Assembly (NCBI RefSeq): GCF_032452875.1
Contig: NC_083881.1
Location: forward strand, 64,115,689 to 64,179,688
DNA from: Bos javanicus
Lineage: Eukaryota; Chordata; Mammalia; Artiodactyla; Bovidae
DNA: 64,000 nt
Reading direction: 5' to 3'
In this document: positions 11,903 through 24,544 of the stretch, piece by piece
Position numbering within the stretch: position 1 is the stretch's first letter
Layout: the number at the start of each line of letters is the position of its first letter
Notes under the pieces: model-generated
What the model saw: only the letters and a program-made list of their open reading frames with translations
What the model was told of the DNA's origin: nothing
Database searches by the model: none
Translations under genes and position numbers: made by a program

Positions 11903-12111
11903 GGGCTTCCCAGGTGATGCAGTGGTTAAGAATCCGCCCGCCAAAGCAGGAGATGCAAGAGCAGGATCCCTGGGTCAGGAAGATCCCCTGGAGGAGGGCA
12001 TGGCAACCCACTCCAGTATTCTTGCCTGGAGAATTTCTTGGACAGAGGAGCCTGGCCGGCTATAGTCCCTGGAGTCACAAAGAGTCAGAGACTACCGAGA
12101 AATTAAAAAAT
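11903..12111 (+). repeat. Bov-tA SINE
   Basis: Plus-strand copy starting GGGCTTCCCAGGTG (tRNA-like head), with 'cagtattcttgcctggagaa' in the body and a short A-rich end. The duplication GAGACAAT(T/G) lies at 11894-11902 and 12112-12120. The open frames across it are translations of the SINE. Confidence 0.92.
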
Positions 12112-12126
12112 GAGACAATGAGCTCT

Positions 12127-12260
12127 TGAAAGTGAAAGCGTTAGTCGCTCAGTCTTTTCCGACTCTTTGTGCCTTTCCCTTCTCCAGGGGATCTTCCCAA
12201 CCCAGGAATTGAACCCAGGTCTCCCGCATTGCAGGCAGATTCTTTACCATCTGAGCCACT
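12127..12260 (-). repeat. Bov-tA SINE, internally deleted
   Basis: Minus-strand copy beginning 'cttgaaagtgaaagcgttagtcgctcag' and ending in the head complement 'accatctgagccact'. About 70 bp of the usual body (the 'ggagattctccaggcaagaat' zone) is missing between 'ctctttgtgcc' and 'tttcccttctcc' near 12,173. It forms an inverted pair with the copy ending at 12,111. Confidence 0.85.
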
Positions 12261-12629
12261 TACCAGACAGCAAATCTGCCAGTGCTATGATCTTAGACTT
12301 CGCAGCCTCCAAAATGATGAGAAATGTTTGTTAGTCAAAAGCCAACCAGCTTATGGTATTTTTGTTATAGCAATCCAAATGGACCAAGGGAATTTGGCAT
12401 AATCAGATTTGTGCTTTAAAAAAGTCACCCTGATGACAATGTGGAGGACAGACTGGAAGGGAAAGACAGTGGACTTTGTGATATTACATGGAAGATTCAG
12501 GAGACAGGCTGAGTGGATAGGGGTACCCGCTGAGAAACTGAACTAAGACAATGCCTCTGAGGATAGAAAGGGGGAAATAGATTCAAGACTAGTCCTCAGA
12601 TCTTGCTCTTTCTCTCTCTGAAGTCAGTA

Positions 12630-13150
12630 TCTCTACCAGGTTAGTCAAATGTCTCAATCATGTCCTTTAGAGCATTTTGCTTTCCTCCAGCCCAGGAACC
12701 AGTCCAGGATCACCTATTGTATTTGGTTACTGTCTCTTTAGTCTCCTTTAATCTTGGAAACATTTATCACCTTTCCTTACCTTTCGTAACACTGGCAGTT
12801 CTGAAAAGGTCCGTACTTTTATGGACGGTTCCTTGGTTTGGGTTTGTCTGATGTTTGCTCGTGATTAGAGTCAAGCCATGCATTTCCAGCTGGACTAGCA
12901 TGAGTACCATGTCATGGCCTTCACAGAGTCACATCTGGAGGCCACATGATGTCCGCCTGCTCCTCGTTGGTTGTTATTCGTCTTGATCACCCGGTCAGGG
13001 TGTCGTCTGGTTACTCCGTTGTACAGTTACTACCTCCCTTTGTGACCAATAAGCCATCTGTGGGGAAATACTTTATGAGCATATAAATGCTCCGCTGTGC
13101 AGCAAATGTCCCTCCCTGGATTTAGATTCTCTGATTATTCTTGTCCAGAT
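12630..13150 (-). mobile_element. Old L1M-type LINE fragment
   Basis: The order 'catgtcctttagagcattttgc', 'aaccagtccaggatcacc', 'gtctctttagtctcctttaatc', 'gtttgtctgatgtttgctcgtgattaga', 'ccacatgatgtccg' and 'aagccatctgtggggaaatactttatgag' matches a mammal-wide L1M-type sequence I know in this orientation. Ends and subfamily are uncertain. Confidence 0.55.
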
Positions 13151-13949
13151 CTATTTTCACCATGTTGGTTGCCAAATGGTCATTTTTCCAAAGCCTCCTT
13201 TTTTAAACTAGACATAGTGCTGCCTGAAATCTATATATATGAATATGAAGTATATATGTATATGTGGTATGTAGCTGTGGTTTTGTGACTAAATTCTCAC
13301 AGAACGGCTCTGTGGGACTTCCAGAAGTCTCCTTAAGCACGGGCGTCGGGGGTAGAGGGTGGTAGGTGTTCGTCTTCCTCCATTGTCCCTCCCGATGCCT
13401 GCAACACAAACATGATAGCTGGAGGCCTGTCAGCCAGCTTAAACCACCTTGTGTCTTGCAAATAAAATCCTCAAACAGAGGATGCCAGAGCAGAAAGAAA
13501 TTCAGGTCCCAGTTGATACCATGAAGCTTCCAACTAGCCCTGGACTGGCTATGTCCAAACTTCTGTCTTGTTTAAGCCACTATTTGGGAGGATCTCTGTT
13601 ATAGATGAGCAAAAGTTTCTAGCTAGATATGTACCTGGTAGTTGAATCTTTCAGAAATATGAGCTTGAAGTTTAGATTCCCTTTCTGTGAAGCTTGCTAG
13701 AAAAGGAGTAGAAGCGGGTTATAACTAACGCTAGGACAATATATTGAGAGCAGAGATAAACTGGTTCACTTCAGTTCTCCTGCAGTTAATGGATGTTGGC
13801 ACATAGCAAACAGTGAATAAATATTAGCTGAATGCAAACTACATAGAAAAAGTCCCTTCCCTAAGAAACCTCACAATCAGGTAAATAAGTAAATAAATAA
13901 GGTAGGAAGCATGGTAAAGGAGTAGTTTTGGGTTTTTTAGGGTATGATT
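13151..13949. other. Unassigned; short AT and TAAA-rich stretches
   Basis: Contains a TATA/TATG-rich patch at 13,230-13,270 and a (TAAA)-like patch near 13,880-13,900. No exon is supported. An AGTGAATAAATATTAGCTGAATG tail-like string near 13,810 could be an L2 or MIR end. Confidence 0.4.
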
Positions 13950-16900
13950 TTTTTTTCAGGTTTATTGTATTAGGTGTACAGCTCTATGTGTTTTGACAAA
14001 TAATATACAAGCATGTATCAGTCACAGTATAGAGTATTTCCATCGCCTCAAAAAGTTGTCTTGTGTCCCCTCTCCCGACCCCTAGTCCTTAGGAACTACT
14101 GATCTGATTACTGTCCCACTAACTTTGACTTAATCAGAATATCAAGTAAATCAGGATCCTTTCATATCTGGCTCACGTCATGCTTTAGTACTTCATTCCT
14201 CTTTATTCCTGTTATTGGTCCATTGTAAAGATATACCACAATTTGTCCCATCTATTTCTTAGTTGATGAATATGGGATTACTTCCAGTTTGAGGCAATTA
14301 TAAATTAAAATGCTGTAAATATTTGCATACACCGAGGCCACAGCAATTTAAACCCTACTAAAAGTGCATGAAGATTCCTTTTTTTCCTAATTCTCACCAA
14401 TGCTTGTTATTTGTTGTCTTTTTGATACTAGTCATTCTGACAGGTATGAGGAAATATCTTACTGGGGTTTTGATTGGTATTTCCCTGGTTTAGTGTTGTT
14501 GAGCACCTCTTCATGTGTCTGTTGACCATTTGTATGTCTTCTTTGGGAAGATGTCTTTTTAGCCCCTCATCCATATTTTAATTGAATTGTTTGTGTTTTT
14601 ATTTGCTTTATTATTGAATGTTATGAGTTCTTTCTATATTTTGGAAATTAATCTCTTAATCAGATACATGATTTGCAAGTATTTTCTCCCATTCAGTAAG
14701 TTACCTCTTCATTTTGCTGATCGTTTCTTTTGCTGTGTGGGAGCTTTTTAGTTTAATATAGTCCCATTTATTAATTTTTGCTTCCAGTTTGTGCAAATTT
14801 TGGTGTCATATTTAGAAGCTTTTTGCTGTGATCATTATCAAGAAGTTATTGCCCTATGCTTTCTTCTAGGAGTTTTATGGTTGGAGGCTTTGTGTTTAAG
14901 TTTTTAATCCACTTTGAGTTAATTTTTGTGAGTAATATAAGATACAATTCAATTTCATCCTTCTGAATATGGTTGTCCTGTTTTCCCAACACCATTTATT
15001 GAAGAGACTATCCTTTCCCCATTGAATATTCCTGGCTGTCTTGTCAAATGTTAGTTGATCATATGTGTACAGGTTTATTTCTGGGCTCTCAGTTCTGTTC
15101 TGTTGATCTATGAGTCTATTTTTGTGCCAGTATGGCCATGATTACTATTGGTTTGCAGTATAGTTTGAAATCAGGAAGTGTAAAATTCCTCCAGCTGTGT
15201 TCTTCTTGCTCAGGACAGCTTTGGTCTATTAAGTCTTCTATGGTTCCATACAAATTTTAGTATTGTTTTTAATATTTTTGTGGAAAATGCCATTGGAATT
15301 TTGTTAGCGGTTCCATTAAATCTATGGGTAGCTTTGGTTAGTGTGAACATTTTTACAATATTAATTCTTCTAAACCACGCACATGAGATACTTTCCCAAT
15401 TATTTGTGTCTTTTTCCATTTCTTTCATCAAACTGATAGTCTTCCATGTACAGATCTCATCTTTTTGGTTAAATTTATTCCTAAGTATTTTATTATTTTT
15501 GATACAACTGTATATGGAATTGTTTATTTCTTTTTCAGAGAGTTTATTGTTAGTGTAGTATAGAAATGCAACTGATTTCTCTGTGTAAATTTTGTTTCCC
15601 GAAACTTTACTGAATTCATTCATTAGGTCTAATAGTTTTTTTTTTGTTTGTTTTTTGGTGGAGTCTTTAGGGTTTTCTTATATATAAGATTATATCATCT
15701 ACAAACAAAGACAGTTTTGCTTTTTCCTTTCCAATTTAGATGTCTTTCACTTATTTTCTTTGCCTGCTTGTTCTGGTCAGGACTTCTAGTACTATGCTGA
15801 ATAAGAGTGGTGAGAGTGGGGACCCTGTCTTCTACCTGATGAAAGAGGAAAACCTTTCCATCTTTCACTGTTGAGTATAGTGTTAACTGAGGACTTGTGA
15901 TATATGGTCTTTTATTATGGTGAGGTATGTTCTCATTCCGTTCACTTTGTTGAGTTTTTATCAGAAATGGTTATTGAATTTTGTCAAATGCTTTTCCTTC
16001 ATCTATTGACAAGATTCTATGATTTTTATCTTCCATTTTGTTAATGCAGTGTATTCCATTGACTGATTTGTGAATATTGAACTATCTTTGCATCCCCGAA
16101 ATAAATCTAAATTGATCACAGTGTATGATCCTTTTACTTATTATTGAATTTGGTTTGTTAATATTTTGTTGAGGATTTTTCATCTGTGTTCATAAGATAT
16201 GCTGCTGCTGCTGCTAAGTTGCTTCAGTAGTGTCCGACTCTGTGCGACCCCATAGATGGCAGCCCACCAGGCTCCCCCATCCCTGGGATTCTCCAAGAAC
16301 GCTGGAGTGGGTTTCATAAGGTATATTGGCCTTTAATTTTCCTTTTTCTCTTCCTTAGTTTTAGTGTCTTTATCTGGTTTTGTTATCCTATTGGACTTGT
16401 AGGATGATTTTGCAAGTGTTTCTACCTTTTGGAATAGTTTGAGAAGGATAGGTATTAACTTGCCTTTAAGTGTTTTGTGACATTCACCTGTGGAATTTAT
16501 TTGGTCTGGACTTTACTTTGTTGGGAGCGTTTTGATTGTGTGTTCAATTTCATTAGTAGCGATTGATCTATTCAGATTTTCTAATATTTATTCCTGTTTA
16601 GCATTGGAAGATTGTATGTTTCCTGGAATTTATTCATTTATTCTAGATTGTCCAGTGTGTTAGTATATAAATATTTGTAATAGTTTCTTATCATTTGTAT
16701 TTCTGTGGTATCAGTTGTAATTTCTCTTTCATTTCTGATTGTATTTATGTGGACCCTGTCTTTTTGTTTGTGAGTTTGACTAAAGACATTCATTTTGTTT
16801 ATCTTATCAAAGAACCAGCTATTAGTTTCATTGGTCTTTTCTATTGTTATTTTAGTCTCAATTTCATTTATTTCCACTCTGATCTTTGTTATTTCCTTCC

Positions 16901-19900
16901 TTCTACTAACTTTGCACTTTGTTCTTTTTCTACTTCCTTCAGCTGTAAGGTTAGATTGTTTATTTGAGATTTTTCTTATTTCCTGAGGTCAGCTTGTATT
17001 GCTATAAACATCTCTCTTAAAACTGTTTTTGCTACACCGAAAGGTTTTAGAATATTGTATTTCCATTTAATATGTCTCAAGGTATCTTTCATGCCCTCTT
17101 CAACTCATTCGTTGGCCTATCGTTGTTTACTAGCATGTCGTTTAATCTCCACGTGTTTCTGTTTTTCCAGTTTTCTTCCTGTGATTGACTTCTGGTTTCA
17201 GACTGTTGTGGTCAAAAAAGATGCTTGATATGACTTCAATTCTTCTTAAATTTATTAAGACTTATTTTGTGACCTAACATGTGATCTGTCCTGAAGAATG
17301 TTCCATGTGTACTTGAAGAAAATGTGTGTTCTGCCGTTTGGAGGTGGAACCTTTTATATATATCTATATCTATTAATGTCATCTAATCTAAGGTGTCGCA
17401 TAAGGCCAATGTTTCCTTTTTGATTTTCTGTCTGGATGAGCTATTCATTGATGTAAGTGAGGTGTGAAAGTCCTCTACCATTATTGTATTACACCAATAT
17501 CTCCCTTTAATATTTAGTTGTTCCTATATAGGGTGCATTGATACTTATAAGCATTATATCAACTTGTTGGATTGATCCCTCTATCATTATGCAATGCCCT
17601 TCTTTTTTTTTTTTTTGTTACAGACTTTATTTTAAAGTCTATTTTGTCTGATGTAAGTATTGCTACCCCAGCTTTCTTTTAGTTCCTATTTGCATGAAAT
17701 ATTGTTTTCCTTCCCTCAAGATTCAGTCTGTCTATCTCTAGATCTGAAGTGAGTCTCTTTTAGGTAGCAAACATACGAGACATGTTTTGTTTTCTTTTGT
17801 TTAATCTATTCAGCCACCATATTTATGTCTTTCGATTGGAGCATTTTTTTCTATTTACATTTAAAGTAATTATTGATAGGTGTGTACTTACTGCCATTTT
17901 GTTCATTGTTTTCTGGTTGTTCTGGTAGTTCTTCCTGCTCCTTTCTTCTTCTCTTCTTGTCTTCCCTTGTGATTTGACGACTTTCTTTCGTGTTATGCTT
18001 GGATCCTTTTCTTTTTTGTGTGTGTCTGTCTACCATAGTTTCTTGGTTTGTGGTTACCATAAGGTTCATATTTAACAATCTATGTACATAGCAGTCTATT
18101 TTAATTGGATGGTCACTTAAGTTCAAGCACACTCTAAAAGCAGTACGTGTTTACTCCCTTCATTTTATGTTTTTTGACATCATATTTTACATCTTTTTAT
18201 TTCATGTAACAGTTATTTTAGGTATATATGATTTTACTGCTTTTATATTTTAACCTTTCTACTGGCTTTACAGGTGGTTGGTAAATCCACTACTTTTACT
18301 ATTTATTTGTCTTTACCAATGAGATTTTTTTCTTTCATAATTTTCTTGTATCTATTTGTGGCCTTTTCTTTTTCATTTAAAGAAGTGTCTTTAAAATTTT
18401 CTGTAAGGCTAGTTTAGTGATGATTAATTCCTTTAGCTTTTGCTTGTCAGGGAAACTCTTTATCTTTCCTTCAATCCTGAATGATAACCTTGCTGGGTAG
18501 AGTTGTAAGTTTTTTCCTTTCATTGCTTTGAATATATCATACCAGTTCCTTCTGGCCTGTAAAGTTTCTGCTGAGAAATCAGCTTACAACCTTATGGGGG
18601 TTCTCTTGCATGTAAGTTTGCAGATTTTAAGATTCTCCATATCTAACATTTTAATTATAATGTGTCTTGGTGTGGGTTTCTTTGGCTTCATCTTTTTTGA
18701 GACTCTGTTTCCATGACATAGAATGTCTCCCCTTCACCAGGTTAAAGAAGTTTTTATCTATTATTTATTCAAATAGGGTTTCTGTCCCTTTCTTGATGAG
18801 AATATTAATATGCTTGATGTTGTCCCAGGGGTCCCTTAAATTATCCTCCTTTTTAAAATTCTTCTTTCTTTTTGCTGTTCCAATTAGGTGATTCCCTCTA
18901 CCCTATCTTATAGATCTCTGATCCATTCTTTTCCAGCCTCTAGCATGTTGTTGACTCCTTCTCGTGTATTTTTCATTTCAGTTACTGTATTCTTCAAGTC
19001 TGATTTTTTTATATATTCAATCTCTTTGTTGAAGTTCTGAGTTTATCCATTCTTCTCTTGAGTTTGATGAACATTTTTATGGCTATTAATTTGATACCTT
19101 TATCTGGTAAATTTATCTGATATCTTTATCTGCTTATCTTTGTTTCATTTAGTTATTTTTCTAGAGTTTTATCTTGTTCTTTGTTTTTGGAAGATATTTG
19201 TTTCCTAATTTTGCCTAACTCTCTGCATTTATTTTTTTTTCTAAGTATCATGTATATCATCTATATCTCCCAGACTGGAAAGAGTTGGCCTTATGTAGAG
19301 GTCTCCTTATGTGGAGACCACTGGCGCATGTCCCCTGTATAGGCTGTGTGAGCCTTTCTGTTGTGTTTGGGCCACAGCTGCTATCCTGCATGTGGACTGG
19401 TAGGTGGGGCTGGCCCCCAGTGTGACTGGCTGTGAGGCCCAGCCTCAACTTTTGTGAGCATGCTAGTGTACAGGGCTGAGGCAGGAGACACTTTGGGAGG
19501 TTGCCAGTGTCAGCCAAGGCCGCCCACCAGGTGAAGTGGGGCTCATCTCCCAGGGTGGGAGCCACTTTGGAGGGGCACTGATGCCAGCTAGGGATGCCCA
19601 TCAGGTGAGGCAGGGTGAGAGTCATGTTGGAGGGGTCAGCAGGGTGGCAGTTTGGGCAGGACAGCTCCTCAGGGGAACACTGGGATGGGGTGCACAGCAT
19701 TAGCTAGGTTGGTTAAGAGTGACTGAAATGGTGCCTGCCAAACTAGCTAGATGGAAGGAAAGTTTAAAAAAAGGAGCAGCACCTGCCAGTGCTTCTACCC
19801 CCCAAAGAAAGTTCCAGCAGATCCCTATCCCTCTGGTATCTTCCTTAATATTAACTGGTGGATTGTCTCATATGACACAGATGCTTTTCAAGCTATTGCC

Positions 19901-20345
19901 TCTGTCTTGGGACTTGAAGCAGGTGAGTTTGTGTGTGTGCCCTTCAAGAGGTAGAGTCTCAGTTTCACCCAGCCCTTCAACTCTCCCAGATTTAAGCCCC
20001 GCCGGTTTTCAAAGCCAGGCATTATGCAGGCTCGTATTCTTGCTGCAGGTTCCCTGGGCTGGGGAGCCTAGTGTGGTGCTCAAATCCCTCACTCCTCAGG
20101 GTGGACCTCCATAGTTGAGATAGCATTCCCATTTTGGAGTTGCCACACTAGGAGTATGGGTTCTAACTAGGCTACATCTCTGCCCCTCCCACCCATCTCA
20201 TGGTGGCTTTTTCTTTATATTTTTAGTTGTAGAATATCTGTTTGGCTTACTCCCGGTCATTCTTAAAAAGTTGTTCTATATGTAGTTGTAGTTTTGGTGT
20301 GTCCATGGGAGGAGGTGAACTCAGGATCTTCCTATTCTGCATTTT
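13950..20345 (-). mobile_element. Near full-length L1 LINE, degenerate
   Basis: Read on the minus strand from right to left: a GC-rich 5' leader (20.35-19.2 kb, with 'tgtccatgggaggaggtgaactcaggatcttcc' in complement), an ORF1-like zone (about 19.2-18.1 kb), the ORF2 endonuclease start near 17.87 kb, then RT domain pieces. The frame 16877-16638 carries the ETKITIEKTNETNSWFFDKI block. The frame 15623-15210 carries the C-terminal SGNKIYTEKSVAFLY and GRINIVK-like block. A 3' UTR follows, ending in the T-run at about 13,950. Stops and frameshifts throughout show it is inactive. One Bov-A2-like SINE interrupts it. Length without the SINE is about 6.3 kb, the usual full L1 size. Confidence 0.88.
16201..16312 (-). 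repeat. Bov-A2-type SINE monomer inside L1
   Basis: It starts with (GCT)5 AAGTTGCTTCAG and has 'gactctgtgcgaccccatag' and 'tgggattctccaagaac'. The duplication TTCATAAG(A/G)TAT lies at 16189-16200 and 16313-16324, so it inserted after the L1. Confidence 0.9.
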
Positions 20346-20533
20346 GATCTGAATTCAAGAAAGAAACCAGAAGAGAGGAAATTTGAACATATTTGGAGAA
20401 GGGGGTTGTTGGAAGTTAAGTAATATAGCAAGATTGCAAAAAAGGTAGAAGGAGATTGGGAAAGGAGTTTATGAAGACAAATATGAATTCCTTCTCCTCT
20501 AAAACAGAAAAGAAAGAAATTAAAACAAAATTT

Positions 20534-21731
20534 ATTGGTTTGTGGGGGTTTGGGTTAGTTTAATTTTTAAATTTTTACTTATTTATTTTATATTGGAGTA
20601 CATTTGATGTACAACATTGTATTAGTTTCAGGTATACAACAAAGTGATTTAATTATACATGTACATATATCTGTTCTTTTTCAGATTCTTTTCCCCTCTA
20701 GATTATTACAGAGTATTGAATAGAGTTCCCTGGTCTATTCAGTAGGTCTTTGTTGATTATCTATTTTGTATATAATAATGTATATATGTTAATCCCAGCT
20801 TCCTAATTTATCTCCCCTTCCTTTCCCCTTTGCTAACCATAAGTTTGTTTTCTGCTTCTGTAAATCTGTTTTGTAAATAGGTTCATTTGTATATTTTTTA
20901 TATTCCACATGTAAGTCGTAGCATATGATACTTGTCTTTCTCAGTCTTACTTCACTTACTATGATAATCTCTAGGTCCATCCATATTGCTGCAAATGGCA
21001 TTATTTCATTCTTTTAATGGCACAGTAATATTCCATTCTTTATCCACTCCTCTGTTGATGGACATGTAGGTTGCCTTCATGTCTTAGCTATTGTAAATAG
21101 TGCTGCAATGAACATTGGGATATGTGTATCTTTCTGAAGTATGGTTTTCTCTGGATATATGCCCAAGAGTGCGATTACTAGGTCATATGGCAGTTCTATT
21201 TTTAGTTTTTTAAGGAACTTCCATACTGTTCTTCATAGTAGTTGTACGATTTATGTTCCCGCCAACAGTGTAGGAAGATTCCCTTTTCTCCACACCCTCT
21301 CCAGAATTTATTGTTTGTAGACTTTTTGATGATGGCCATTCTGACTGGTGTGAAGTGATACCTCATTATAGTTTTATTTACATTAATAACACATTTGAGT
21401 TGAGCATATTTTCATGTGCTTTTGGACCATCTGTATGTCTTCTTTGGAGAAATGTCTAGTTAGATTGACCATTTTTTGATTCGGTTCTTTGTTTTTCTGA
21501 TATTGAGCTACATTAGTTATTTGTATATTTTGGTGATTAATCCCTTGTCAATTGCTTCATTTGCAATATTTTCTCCCATTCTTTGGATTGTTTTTTTGTT
21601 TTGTTTGATTTCCTTTGCTGTGCAAAAGCTTTTAAGTTCTGTCAGGAATATTAAGAAACAATTGTGAACAAGCAACAAAGTTTTATATGAACCATTTTCT
21701 CCTGATTATCTTGATGCTAAAGCAGAAAACA
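20534..21731 (-). mobile_element. Ruminant L1 3' fragment
   Basis: Minus-strand L1 3' UTR and ORF2 end: 'tattggagtacatttgatgtacaac' at the left (3' side), 'ctaggtccatccatattgctgcaaatgg', 'cattctgactggtgtgaagtgatacctcatt' and '5-prime' truncation after 'gctgtgcaaaagcttttaagttc' near 21,645. A perfect 17-bp direct repeat AAATTAAAACAAAATTT flanks the segment at 20517-20533 and 21732-21748, but about 50-90 bp of sequence I cannot place in L1 lies between each repeat and the L1. Confidence 0.85.
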
Positions 21732-21748
21732 AAATTAAAACAAAATTT

Positions 21749-24212
21749 GTATTTGAGATGGTGGGAAGTTATATGGTCTCACACTTCTGGCCTCCAAAGG
21801 GACACAAAATTATCTGATGAAAGGAGGTAGACAGGGGTGTAAAATAGGTTGGAGAATAGATCTGGAACAGATGCTAAGGAGAATGGAAAGAGTAGTAACT
21901 AGTAACAAATGAAAATCAAGTTAAATGGTGTTGGGACCCAGGTGAGTCTGGAAACCTTGAAATTGTAGCTGTTTCAGTTGCACAGTTGGGCAACTTTCCT
22001 TACTTCCATTGCTCAAATCAACAGTGTACAAACAATGAAGGCCAGCACAAGAGGGACTCGGCAGTGTAAAAAGGGTGAGTTCACTGAGAAATGAGCGAGA
22101 AGTTTAGATGGAAAAAGAGTCCATGAGGGATTGATGGATTAGGGCAAGAAGGAAAGGCTGCAGGAACTAGGGATGAAGTTGAAGAGCAAACTTCAAATCC
22201 AATGATTATTCTGTGCGTTTTGTTTATGGGATCAAATTATATATTCTATATAGCCATTAGGGTGTATTTGGTTAAAAGTAAAATCTACCCCCTCAAATGA
22301 CTTTCAATAACGGGACATAACAAAAAATCTAGAACTAGGCATCTCTGTGAGTAGTTAAATAAATGGCACAATAATATCAGGAATCTGGGCCAGTGTCTCT
22401 GCTCTCGTCTCCGTTACTCTCACAAATTGTAAAATGGCTGCCAGAAGTCACCACAGGATTCCTGTCTTTGTAAAACACTACCCCTAGCCAGCCTTGGGAG
22501 GTCTAAGCCATGGTGTGATTGCTGCTGCTGTGGGTGTGGTTTTCTCCCTAACGCCAGATGGAGTAGGCTTCTGCTAACTATGACAACAGTGAAGAGTGGT
22601 CTATGAGAATCAGAAGTTATTATTCTTTAGAATAGCCATCAAACAAAAACTCACTACCGTTAAGTGCCCAAGTGACAGTCACTGCACTAGTGCTTCAGGT
22701 ATTTTTCCTAGAGATCTTTACATCAACGCAGTAAGGAATAATTTCCCTATTTATCAGGTGTGGAAAATGAAGCCCACTGAAGGGAAAGTACTTGGCTGGG
22801 GTCACTCAGGACTTCCCCAAGTTCAAGGCAAGTGCTAATTACCCTGATGGAAATTATGACCAAAATGCATAAAATCCTTTGAACCTTTACTAAAACATTC
22901 ACCTTCTCAGGACAGCTAAATTTCTACTGTCTTTTCCCTTTATCTAAAAAAAAAAAAGATACTTCTACCTAACCTCTTGTTTTTCTCATTAATATACATC
23001 TGAATACGTTGCAAATATTTCTGAAAAAATACTTTCCACGTTAGGTCTTCCATGTACTTGACTTTCCTGACTTCAATTCACAGTCATATATTGGCTGATG
23101 CTTCTAAGTTTCCTCCATGTGTGGAACTTGGATCCTCTGTGTTTCAGCTAAATGAACATTTGAGGTTGAAAAAGGAAGTGGGCTGGTAGGCCACAGTCTG
23201 CCTTACACTGTTTGGACAAATGTAACAGTTCACTGTATTTTACCTTTATTTTATTAAAAGAGTATAAAATATAGATAAAAGCGTTGATGATAAGAATAAG
23301 AAGTGTTAGTCTTATAAACTTAGTATAGTTATGACAAAAAGGAGCAAATCTTCATTCTCCTCTGATGCTTTTTAGACTTCAAGTGATTAATTTTTATCAA
23401 GTTGTGATGGAAAAATGCAAAATTGAGAATATGAGTAAAATGATAGAGCCATATTATCAAAGATTATATACACACACACAGAAATAAAATCCTCCCTTCA
23501 AATATATAATTCTATTAATTAGCATTCATGCAGTGTACTCTAATTCACATTTTCGCGAACTCATATATGAAAAGGGGACTATCTACTTCTCTTTATATTC
23601 ACAGTTCTCAAATCTCGTGGTCTTCTTTAAATAACTTTTCTTATTTCTTCCTAACACCCACCTTGATCCTTTTACTTTTAACAGAAGTCTAACGCTGCTA
23701 TTCCTCAATGTTTGTCTCTGACTCTTCCTCTCTGTCCTGAACTGCAACTCTCACGCTTTCATTTTTTTCTATCAATCGCACTTGCTTCCCTTTCCCCTAA
23801 GATGTTCCTAAATGTCTCAGTGATTTTTCTTCCCAAAGTGATCCTAAGTGCCTTTAACCAAAGAGAATAGGAATACAGTCAACATAAAGAAGTAAGAATT
23901 AGAAATAGAAATAACTTACGTGTTGGCAGTTTCTTAGTATTTTTTTCCATGTGGATTATTCCTTATTTGTGCTCTTTAGACCATATCTATTAGAATTCCT
24001 CTGCCTGGCACAGTCTTGAGAATCTTGTTATAAGCACTGAATGTTGTATTAACCAATAAAATTTAGTGAACAGTGCACCCAGAGGACCTAAATTCCAATC
24101 TAATATCTGCCTTTGGATAATAATTACCACCACAAGATTTTGCTCATTTTAGACTTAGTAGAAGGAAAAACAAATCTAAATTCACGAAAAATCTGAATCA
24201 CAGACCATTTTT
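21749..24212. other. Mostly unassigned; one shared old repeat
   Basis: No exon or RNA gene supported. About 22,270-22,600 resembles a segment at 34,650-34,890 (separate entry). A short A-run lies at 22,947 and a short (CA) run at 23,470-23,481. Confidence 0.4.
22270..22600 (+). repeat. Old interspersed repeat, class unresolved
   Basis: It contains 'taacaaaaaatctagaactaggcat', 'aatatcaggaatctgggccagtgtctctgctctc', 'aaaatggctgccagaag' and 'accctagccagcc'-type motifs that I associate with a widespread old mammalian repeat. The same family appears at 34,650-34,890. I cannot place it in a named family with confidence. Confidence 0.45.
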
Positions 24213-24224
24213 AAAAGCTAAATT

Positions 24225-24507
24225 GCTGGGACTTCCCTGGTTGCCCAGTGGTTGGGAATCCGCCTGCCAATGCAGGGGATATGAGTTCCATCCCTGGTCT
24301 GAGAAGATTCCACATGCCCTGGAGCCACTAAGTGGTCACTAGCCCATATGCAACAACTACTGAACCCAAACTCCAGAGCCCGTGCCCTGCAACAAGAGAA
24401 GTCACCGCAATGAGAAGCCCGTGCACCACAATGAAGTGTACCCCGACTCGCTGCAACTAGAGAAAACCTTCATGCAGCAGCGAAAACCCAGTGCAGCCAA
24501 AAGAAAA
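24225..24507 (+). repeat. CHR-type tRNA-derived SINE
   Basis: It begins GCTGGGACTTCCCTGG, has 'ccgcctgccaatgcagggg' (tRNA-like), 'aagtcaccgcaatgagaagccc' and ends in an A-rich tail. The duplication AAAAGCTAAATT lies at 24213-24224 and 24508-24519. Confidence 0.92.
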
Positions 24508-24544
24508 AAAAGCTAAATTTTTGCATTATTTTCCTATATCTATC

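Larger units (their letters stand above)
11690..12400 (+). mobile_element. MST/MLT1-type MaLR LTR, split by two SINEs
   Basis: Solo LTR of the ERVL-MaLR group. The first part runs from 'gggattgaattgttgtgcc' through 'tggaggtggagcctttgggag', 'aggatcagtgcccttac' and 'gaggttacagggaaaaggc'. The second (from about 12,262) is 'aaatctgccagtgctatgatcttagacttc', 'cagcctccaaaatgatgagaaat' and 'tatggtatttttgttatagca'. Two Bov-tA copies interrupt it. No internal retroviral sequence flanks it. Confidence 0.75.

Noticed and set aside
19257..19700. 147-codon minus-strand frame
   Set aside because: Lies in the GC-rich 5' leader of the minus-strand L1; not an independent gene.
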